Positions 4,405 to 9,515 of a stretch of 9,515 nt of DNA are shown here, piece after piece (positions within the stretch are counted from its first letter, which is position 1; each line of letters begins with the position of its first letter). The DNA lies in assembly GCA_963205035.1 (NCBI GenBank), contig CAUJII010000066.1:1-9515 (forward strand). Direction: 5' to 3'. Source of the stretch: Spirochaetota bacterium (GTDB lineage: Bacteria > Spirochaetota > Leptospiria > Turneriellales > Turneriellaceae). The notes under the pieces were generated by a model, which saw nothing but the letters and a program-made list of their open reading frames with translations, ran no database searches and had not been told where the DNA came from. Position numbers and translations under genes: made by a program.

Positions 4405-7400
4405 ATGGCTTCAGAGGTCTTAAGAAACAGCATGGCTGAAGAACAAGAAAAAGTTGCGGCTCCGGTTGAATATACGGCGGAAGAACTTGCGTCGATTGAA
4501 GAGCTCACCGGTTTTTTTGCGAAAGCACCCGGGCAGATGGCGTTGGACGATGCAGACGCAGACGACGGAGATCTGCCGCAAGACGATTTCACGCCCGATA
4601 GCGATGAAGTTTCCGGTGAACCGAAACGTGACCCAGCAGCGCCCAAGCGGCCCATTGCCGACCTTTCCAAGTTTGACGATATTTTGTCGGCCGATGCAGA
4701 TTCGTTTGACGCAACCACGCAAACGGACGCCATCGACGTTCCACTTGACATTCCTTTAGACAGCGGTGCGGAACCTGCCACAAACACCGATTTTGATCTG
4801 GGCGATGCGGGCATCGATTTGACTCCGGCAACTTCGGATGCATTGCCGTCGTTCGATGACACTACCCCAACCGACGCATTGCCGTCGTTCGATGACACTC
4901 CCGCAGCCGATGCGTTGCCTTCGTTCGATGACACTCCGGCGACCGATGCGTTACCTTCGTTCGACGACACTCCCACAGCAGACGCATTACCTTCGTTCGA
5001 TGACACTCCCCCAACCGACGCATTGCCTTCGTTCGATGACACTCCCACAGCCGATGCGTTACCTTCGTTCGATGACACTCCCCCAACCGACGCATTGCCG
5101 TCGTTCGATGACACTACCACAGCCGACGCGTTACCTTCGTTCGATGACACTCCTACAGCAGACGCATTGCCGTCGTTCGATGATACTACCACAGCAGACG
5201 CATTGCCTGATTTTGGCGATAGCCTGCCCGAGAGCGGCGGCTTGGAAAGCGCAGCGTTTGCTCCCGAGAGCCATACCCCCGACACAGCTTTCAACTTTGA
5301 TTCCGCAGCACCTTCGCTCGACGATCTTTCCCCTTCTGTCGGTAGCTCTTCGGGGATCGACACGTCGCTTTCTTCTGACTTGAGTTCGCTGGCAGAGGAA
5401 CAAGGTTCCACGATGGATCCGCAGACGTTGCGGAGGGTGCGTCAAACTCTGCGCGCCTTTCCTCTGCCTCTCCGCCGTCGGCTAAGCCACGTACTCTTAG
5501 AAGAAGAGATGAAGCCTGCAGATTCTGCAGAACTCATGCGCATTCTTTCTGAAGAAGCGTCAGCCGCCGAAGTCGGCGCATGGCTCGACAGCCGCAATTT
5601 TAAGGACGTTCCAGAAACCGACGACTCGGATAAAGAAGGACCGCGCATCATCATGGCGCGTCCCGAGTATACTGACGATGGCCTCAAGCGACAAGAACGC
5701 ATCATCCGACTCACTCGCTTCGGAGCGATTGCGGCGTTTCTTGCACTGACACTCGTGGGCGGGGTATATTTCGCCCTTCTCAAACCCATGTTCTATCGAA
5801 ACGCTGTCGAGAAAGGGCGCGGCATGATTATGACGTCTGGTAGGAGCGCTATACCCGAGGCAGAAAAACAATTTGAGCGCGCATTGAACTACTACAAGAA
5901 CGATACATACGCTTATTTGCAGTACGCAGACGCCTACCGCTATAAAGGTCTTTATGCCGAAGCATTCGGCAAGCTTTTCGGTGAAGTGAGCCTCGTGGGC
6001 AATTTACCGTCCGTGAAAGTCGGCGACACCGAAGTGCGTTCGAGCGCCGAAATTTTTGGTGCGCTCAAGCGCGTGCCCGTTGTTAAATATGCTGGAAACG
6101 AAAAAACAATCAAAGTCAATGGGACGGATTTAGCGTTACGAAAAAAAGGCGCATACGTCGTGTCTCATTTAGATAACGCTAAAGACGAGGCACTCGTCCT
6201 TTTGGCGTTAGGTTCGTTCCATAGCAACCCGTCGCCTCGGTTTGCAAGAGAACCTTACAAGAATAATTTTTTGGGGGCCGACTATTATCGCCGCATTCTT
6301 ATGGCGACCCCGGCGATGCCTACGTTCAAGAAAGAGCAGGTTCTCGACCGCGCCGTCATGGGCATCGGCGATATTTTTTACCATGAGAAAGAATATGACC
6401 GCGCACTCGATTACTACAAGAAGATTGTCGACAAAGAGCCCAAGAATGTCGCGGCGAACGCCGGCATCATGAAGGCTCTCTTGAAGCTCTTTGCCTTGAA
6501 CGACGATCCGCGCTTGGTGATTCAGCAGCACACGCTCTTGCGAGCAAATAAACTGGAGGCGAAGTTACCGATGTACCTCAAAGCACGCCTCGCTGCTTTT
6601 TACATCGACTTGCCCAAAGAGAACGAATTACGCATCAAGTATAATATCTCCCCACAAAATATGATTACAGGTCAAGAGCTCAAAACCCGCGCAGACGATT
6701 TGCTCAATTCGATTTTTAATTCTTCTGAAACAGATAACTTTGGCGTCACGCATGAAGGTTCGCGTTTTGCAGAAGGGTACTACCAGCGTGCGCGCGCTTA
6801 TGCAAAAGACAAGAACCAAGTACGCATGGCCCTCAAACAATTTGAATACGCTTTCTATTACAACCCGCGACACTTCATGGCACTGAACGACAGAGCAGAG
6901 CTTCTCATGCAGATGGGCAACTATACCGATGCAATGGGACTTCTCAAGCAAGCCAAAGAATTGAGCACGCCTGAAAGTCTTGCAGAGTTAGGCGAAAGAG
7001 AAGAAGACGAAACGCTATCTGAGGCGAGCGTGGGAAAAATTTCTTTCAATATGGGCAAGGCGATGTATTTGGATGCAGTGCGTGACTTGGCCGATTCGCA
7101 AACTTGGTTGCGTTTGAAAGAGGTACAAAAATACCGTTCGCAAACGGACGAAGGCCGTAATGCTTTCTTAGCGCAGCTTGATCGAATCGAAAATGAATTT
7201 GAAGATGCAGAGCGTCAAGGCGGGCTCGATACAAAAACCAATACAGAGCTCTTGTATTATTCTGGGTGGACAAAATTTGTGCGCAATGACTACCGTGCGG
7301 CACTTGCAGACTGGGAAAAGATAGACCCTGAAAAGGCAGCATCGCTGCCAAATTTGAGTTTGGCGCAGTCGCACTGCTATTATCGGCTCGCAGTCGAAGA

Positions 7401-7773
7401 GCCCAACGCTCCACAACGCGAAAAATATCTCGATAGTGCGTTAGGACTCCTCTTTTATGCACAAGATAAATATATCGCGCAAGTCAAAACATTGACTCGT
7501 GTTGAACCCGGCAACAATCTGCATGCGCGGCTTCTTTCTAACTTAGCGATTATCGAAAACAACATCGGCGCAGTTTATGAAATGCTCGACGACGAGAAAA
7601 ATTCACTCATTCATTATTGGAAGTCGATTGAAAACAGCAAGCGCATTGGGCAAGAAAATGAAATCGCAAATCTTAATATTCGCTTGAGTTTCAAACGCAA
7701 AGCATTAGGCGAGGGCGAAAACTATCCCGTCATCATGGACTATGTGCCGCCACAGGTCACGAGCGAGATGTAG
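4405..7773 (+). CDS. Large single-pass membrane protein with acidic repeat region and periplasmic TPR domain
   Basis: Protein of 1,122 residues, probably anchored in the inner membrane. Residues 1-330 are acidic and low in complexity, with ten perfect-length copies of a 12-residue unit D-A-L-P-S-F-D-D-T-x-x-x (145-264) plus one decayed copy. A helical domain follows (about 335-398, containing F-P-L-P-L-R-R-R-L). One transmembrane helix (439-459) is preceded by Arg/Lys residues, which predicts N-terminus inside and the C-terminal 660 residues in the periplasm. That part is rich in TPR-like helical hairpins: about 483-525, 650-700, 807-870, 949-975 and 1043-1085. Spirochaetes have TPR proteins of this general plan in the periplasmic flagellar collar (Borrelia BB0326/FlcA), so that role is possible but unproven. 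An alternative start at 4432 (MAEEQEK) is equally plausible, since neither ATG has a strong ribosome-binding site. The end overlaps the MFS gene. Confidence 0.9.
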   Translation: MASEVLRNSMAEEQEKVAAPVEYTAEELASIEELTGFFAKAPGQMALDDADADDGDLPQDDFTPDSDEVSGEPKRDPAAPKRPIADLSKFDDILSADADSFDATTQTDAIDVPLDIPLDSGAEPATNTDFDLGDAGIDLTPATSDALPSFDDTTPTDALPSFDDTPAADALPSFDDTPATDALPSFDDTPTADALPSFDDTPPTDALPSFDDTPTADALPSFDDTPPTDALPSFDDTTTADALPSFDDTPTADALPSFDDTTTADALPDFGDSLPESGGLESAAFAPESHTPDTAFNFDSAAPSLDDLSPSVGSSSGIDTSLSSDLSSLAEEQGSTMDPQTLRRVRQTLRAFPLPLRRRLSHVLLEEEMKPADSAELMRILSEEASAAEVGAWLDSRNFKDVPETDDSDKEGPRIIMARPEYTDDGLKRQERIIRLTRFGAIAAFLALTLVGGVYFALLKPMFYRNAVEKGRGMIMTSGRSAIPEAEKQFERALNYYKNDTYAYLQYADAYRYKGLYAEAFGKLFGEVSLVGNLPSVKVGDTEVRSSAEIFGALKRVPVVKYAGNEKTIKVNGTDLALRKKGAYVVSHLDNAKDEALVLLALGSFHSNPSPRFAREPYKNNFLGADYYRRILMATPAMPTFKKEQVLDRAVMGIGDIFYHEKEYDRALDYYKKIVDKEPKNVAANAGIMKALLKLFALNDDPRLVIQQHTLLRANKLEAKLPMYLKARLAAFYIDLPKENELRIKYNISPQNMITGQELKTRADDLLNSIFNSSETDNFGVTHEGSRFAEGYYQRARAYAKDKNQVRMALKQFEYAFYYNPRHFMALNDRAELLMQMGNYTDAMGLLKQAKELSTPESLAELGEREEDETLSEASVGKISFNMGKAMYLDAVRDLADSQTWLRLKEVQKYRSQTDEGRNAFLAQLDRIENEFEDAERQGGLDTKTNTELLYYSGWTKFVRNDYRAALADWEKIDPEKAASLPNLSLAQSHCYYRLAVEEPNAPQREKYLDSALGLLFYAQDKYIAQVKTLTRVEPGNNLHARLLSNLAIIENNIGAVYEMLDDEKNSLIHYWKSIENSKRIGQENEIANLNIRLSFKRKALGEGENYPVIMDYVPPQVTSEM
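4837..5232 (+). repeat. 36-bp in-frame tandem repeat (10 copies plus one degenerate)
   Basis: Ten units of exactly 36 bases (4837-5196) encode D-A-L-P-S-F-D-D-T followed by three variable residues drawn from T, P and A. An eleventh unit (5197-5232) has decayed to D-A-L-P-D-F-G-D. A 72-base higher-order repeat is visible: the stretch starting near 4987 recurs from about 5059, which points to recent unequal exchange or slippage. Copy number is likely to vary between strains. The GC-rich units also keep antisense frames open, creating long spurious reading frames. Confidence 0.95.
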
Positions 7774-8992
7774 AGGGAATCACTCCAACCCTCGAAAAAT
7801 AAATCATCGCCAAAGTTAATCCCACAAGTTGGATTGCAGCTGCGCCGAAAAAGGGCGCTCCGGCTTGCAAGGTTTGGAGCGCGCCTGGCGCATGCGTAAA
7901 TTTTGAGAGCAGAGTAAGGCCAATGAAAGGCGCAAGCACTTGCGTAATGCTCGTCAAAGACGAGAGCGCACCCATCGCGATGCCTTGCTTGTCTGCGGAG
8001 ACCGCGCGCGAAACTTGCGCTTGCATTGCAGGTGCTGCGGCGGCGGCGAGAATGCAGATGAGGAGGACAATGTAGAACCAGAACCCCTGTGGAGAAACGC
8101 CGAACAAGAGGGGCTCTAACGCGCAGAAAAAAAGACCGATTTTTGCCGTCTTTTCTTCACCCCATTTCTTGACGAGAATCCCCAAGAGCCCGCCTTGTAC
8201 AATCGCAGTTGCAATACCAACTGCAAAAAGCGATAGTCCATTCTCGCGGGGAGTCCACAAGAAGCGAGTCTCTGTATAGCGAATCCAAACTGCGTGAACG
8301 GTAAACTGTGCAAGCGTCGTGAGACCGATTGCGGCGATAAAGAGTTTTAATCCCTTAAGCTCTGTTAAACCCTTGAGCGCAGAAAATGCGTTGGCGTTTT
8401 TGAAAGAGAAAGGAGTACGCAACTCTTTTGAGAGAGACTCAGGCAGAATAAAAAATCCGTAAAGCGCATTCAAGAGAGAAAAGCCCGCCGCCACAAAAAA
8501 AGGGAGTTCGATCCTTTCGTTACCCAAGATGCCTCCCAAGACAGGGCCAAGAATAAATCCCAAACCAAACGCGACACCAATCATTCCGAAACCCTTAGCC
8601 CTATCTTCTGCTTTTGTGATGTCGGCGATATACGCGCTGCCGACAGAAAAGCTCGCGCCTGTAATTCCGCCTAAGAGCCGTGCTGCGAACAAGACGGGTA
8701 TCGACCAAGCAATGCCTTGCAAAATGAAATCGAGCCCCAACCCCACAATTGAAATCAAAATGATGGGCCGCCTTCCAAATTTGTCGCTGAGGGCTCCCAA
8801 AATCGGCGAGAAAAAAAACTGCATCACGCCATACCCTGCGGTCATCACCATGAGCCAGTTATTCGTTTCGACATTACTTGTGGTGAATTTGGCGACGATG
8901 TCAGGCATGACGGGAATGATAAGACCCAAACCAATGACATCGAGAAGGATAGTGATAAAGATAAACGCAATACTGGCGCGCGAGGAAGACAT
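7757..8992 (-). CDS. MFS transporter, TetA-like (DHA1 family) drug/metabolite efflux
   Basis: Protein of 411 residues with about 12 hydrophobic segments, the standard size for the DHA1 (TetA/multidrug) branch of the major facilitator superfamily. TM1 carries L-L-D-V-I-G-L-G-L-I-I-P (16-27). Motif A is G66-A-L-S-D-K-F-G-R-R-P (66-76) between TM2 and TM3. R105-L-L-G-G-I-T-G-A lies in TM4, and the antiporter motif C, G-F-I-L-G-P-V-L-G-G, is at 135-144 in TM5. P-E-S-L follows TM6. This supports proton-driven export of a small hydrophobic compound, but the substrate cannot be named and tetracycline resistance should not be assumed. The frame stays open upstream to 9178, but that extension translates repeat DNA, so ATG 8992 directly before TM1 is chosen. 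No good ribosome-binding site is seen. Its 3' end overlaps the convergent TPR gene by 17 bases, with no terminator between them. Confidence 0.93.
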   Translation of the reverse strand: MSSSRASIAFIFITILLDVIGLGLIIPVMPDIVAKFTTSNVETNNWLMVMTAGYGVMQFFFSPILGALSDKFGRRPIILISIVGLGLDFILQGIAWSIPVLFAARLLGGITGASFSVGSAYIADITKAEDRAKGFGMIGVAFGLGFILGPVLGGILGNERIELPFFVAAGFSLLNALYGFFILPESLSKELRTPFSFKNANAFSALKGLTELKGLKLFIAAIGLTTLAQFTVHAVWIRYTETRFLWTPRENGLSLFAVGIATAIVQGGLLGILVKKWGEEKTAKIGLFFCALEPLLFGVSPQGFWFYIVLLICILAAAAAPAMQAQVSRAVSADKQGIAMGALSSLTSITQVLAPFIGLTLLSKFTHAPGALQTLQAGAPFFGAAAIQLVGLTLAMIYFSRVGVIPSTSRS

Positions 8993-9039
8993 GCGCCAGC
9001 GGCGGTGAGCGCGATAGGCGGTAAACGGGGGAAAGGATT

Positions 9040-9059
9040 TGTGAAGGCACACGATGTGC
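9040..9059. repeat. 20-bp direct repeat, copy 1
   Basis: TGTGAAGGCACACGATGTGC occurs here and again 81 bases downstream without mismatch. Each copy contains the small dyad GCACA-CGA-TGTGC. The pair frames a REP-like element and lies between the MFS start and the duplicated leader. Confidence 0.8.
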
Positions 9060-9084
9060 TGAACTACGCCGCTGCCATGGCTTG

Positions 9085-9103
9085 CACTGAGCCTGTCGAA
9101 GTG
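9085..9103. repeat. REP-like interspersed palindromic repeat
   Basis: CACTGAGCCTGTCGAAGTG matches a short imperfect palindrome that is scattered in intergenic DNA of many unrelated bacteria. Its presence in the open frame ahead of the MFS gene is one reason for rejecting the longer N-terminus of that protein. Confidence 0.7.
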
Positions 9104-9120
9104 AGGGCATCTTCGCGGCG

Positions 9121-9140
9121 TGTGAAGGCACACGATGTGC
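9121..9140. repeat. 20-bp direct repeat, copy 2
   Basis: Exact second copy of the sequence at 9040-9059, including the GCACA/TGTGC dyad. The two copies are 81 bases apart start to start. Confidence 0.8.
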
Positions 9141-9149
9141 CCCTCGACG

Positions 9150-9178
9150 GTGCTCGGGGACCAAGGCTGTCGAACCAC
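9150..9178. repeat. Second REP-like repeat unit (GTG...CAC ends)
   Basis: A 29-base unit begins GTGCTCGGGG and ends GGCTGTCGAACCAC. Its GCTGTCGAA core and GTG/CAC ends recall the same broad class of interspersed palindromic repeats as the unit at 9085, though the two are not identical. Confidence 0.5.
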
Positions 9179-9203
9179 AGGGACCGCCGCGCGCCGTGAT
9201 AAA

Positions 9204-9219
9204 TGTAATAACTATTACA
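9204..9219. promoter_or_regulatory. Perfect 7-bp-arm palindrome, operator-like (copy B)
   Basis: TGTAATAACTATTACA is identical to the site at 71-86, with AAA before and A after also shared. It lies 212 bases upstream of the leftward MFS gene and 32 bases before the imperfect dyad of the RHH-like gene leader, so it could serve either gene. Confidence 0.5.
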
Positions 9220-9251
9220 ATTTCCTCCGTTTCAAAAAAAATCAGCTCCTT

Positions 9252-9365
9252 TGTGGTAGTTATTACAATATTCGCGTTTTTTTTGGTTTTTGAAAAAAAA
9301 ATTCAAATTCCGTGAGAAAAAAACACGGTTTCTGGGTATTTAATATATAGAGGGGAAGTAATTCT
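9252..9365 (+). promoter_or_regulatory. Structured leader of RHH-like gene, copy 2
   Basis: Second copy of the leader at 1492-1602. The dyad TGTGGTAGTTATTACA (9252-9267) is identical and leads into a TACAAT that would serve as a -10. The T-run/A-run stem is kept (8 T against 8 or more A) but has lost the TGCAC/GTGCA clamp of copy 1. The second stem is stronger, CCGTG (9310-9314) with CACGG (9324-9328). The block from GGTATTTAATATATAG through the GGGGA ribosome-binding site is unchanged. The spacer to the ATG is two bases longer than in copy 1. Confidence 0.6.
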
Positions 9366-9515
9366 ATGGAGTATCATCAGACATCGGTTTCGCTGCGCGA
9401 GAAGTCGTATCGCCGACTCAAAGCTGCGCAGTTGATTTTTGCCCGGCACGGGATTCGCTGGGGCGAGGGCGAGATTATTTCGCGGCTCTGCAAAGAGACT
9501 GTGCTGCGCTGGCGA
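9366..9515 (+). CDS. Putative tandem ribbon-helix-helix DNA-binding protein, copy 2 (partial, cut by window end)
   Basis: The first 50 codons of a paralogue of the gene at 1603; the frame continues past the window. The visible part covers the first ribbon-helix-helix-like unit (strand Q5-L10, helix R11-G29, helix G33-R50). It differs from copy 1 only at residue 31 (Arg for His) and 39 (Ser for Ala). In contrast 13 codons carry synonymous changes, which shows that both copies have been kept under selection for protein sequence since duplication. The start is fixed by a strong GAGGGG ribosome-binding site. Whether the second unit and tail are also conserved cannot be seen. Confidence 0.8.
   Translation, partial: MEYHQTSVSLREKSYRRLKAAQLIFARHGIRWGEGEIISRLCKETVLRWR

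Larger units (their letters stand above)
8993..9203. other. Intergenic repeat cluster upstream of the MFS gene
   Basis: This stretch has no gene I can support. It holds a 20-base direct repeat, a REP-like palindromic repeat and a second similar palindromic unit, listed separately. It must also carry or border the leftward promoter of the MFS gene, but no convincing -35/-10 pair was recognised. Confidence 0.5.

Noticed and set aside
4837..5232. CRISPR array
   Set aside because: The 36-bp units are contiguous with no spacers, lie in frame inside a gene, and no cas genes are near.
4371..5411. 346-residue open frame antisense to the TPR gene
   Set aside because: It exists because the 36-bp repeats lack stops in several frames. 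Its product is a low-complexity Ser/Asn/Val repeat with no domain, while the sense frame has a coherent architecture.
8529..9008. 159-residue plus-strand frame antisense to the MFS gene
   Set aside because: It is a shadow of the transmembrane segments of a clear transporter and has no recognisable domain.
8993..9178. N-terminal extension of the MFS protein by 62 residues
   Set aside because: The extension translates the direct repeats and REP-like units, is not hydrophobic or conserved-looking, and the normal MFS N-terminus begins at ATG 8992.
71..9219. Integron-like cassette array or attachment sites at the TGTAATAACTATTACA palindromes
   Set aside because: No integrase is present, the palindrome is far too short for an attC site, and the genes between are long, mixed in orientation and ordinary. 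An operator is the simpler explanation.

Overview
The window looks like chromosomal DNA from a spirochaete of the Leptospirales (a Turneriella- or Leptonema-like organism is my best guess). This rests on roughly 50% G+C, a secreted glycogen-binding-type E-set protein, a very large single-pass TPR protein, and a duplicated small gene that loosely recalls the multicopy DUF1564-type families of Leptospira. No rRNA or other taxonomic marker is present, so the assignment is an inference.

Layout. 82-1337 (minus): a compact three-gene operon, YidB/DUF937-like protein, then a four-helix holin-like membrane protein, then a GNAT acetyltransferase. 1492-2175 (plus): a small probable DNA-binding gene with two ribbon-helix-helix-like halves, preceded by a structured leader. 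2158-3195 (minus): a CrtC/AttH (tocopherol-cyclase-like) protein. 3210-3338: a possible gene remnant. 3351-3486: a TA-flanked, 136-bp MITE-like inverted-repeat element that carries a bidirectional terminator. 3495-4331 (minus): an exported protein with two CBM48/E-set modules. 4405-7773 (plus, divergent from the previous gene): a 1,122-residue membrane-anchored TPR protein with ten tandem 12-residue repeats in its acidic N-terminal part. 7757-8992 (minus): a TetA-like MFS transporter that overlaps the TPR gene tail to tail. 8993-9251: short dispersed repeats and one operator-like palindrome. 9252-9515: a second copy of the leader and the first 50 codons of a paralogue of the 1603 gene, cut by the window edge.

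The most interesting signal is the duplicated leader-plus-gene module. The two proteins are 48/50 identical over the visible part, while 13 codons differ synonymously, so both copies look selected as proteins. Each is preceded by the same imperfect 16-bp dyad, the same potential RNA hairpins and the same 22-base block before the start. Perfect versions of the dyad (TGTAATAACTATTACA) occur at 71-86 and 9204-9219. The protein architecture and the dyads suggest an autoregulated, multicopy family of tandem ribbon-helix-helix regulators. That function is an inference. The other genes appear to be ordinary chromosomal genes with no shared pathway visible.
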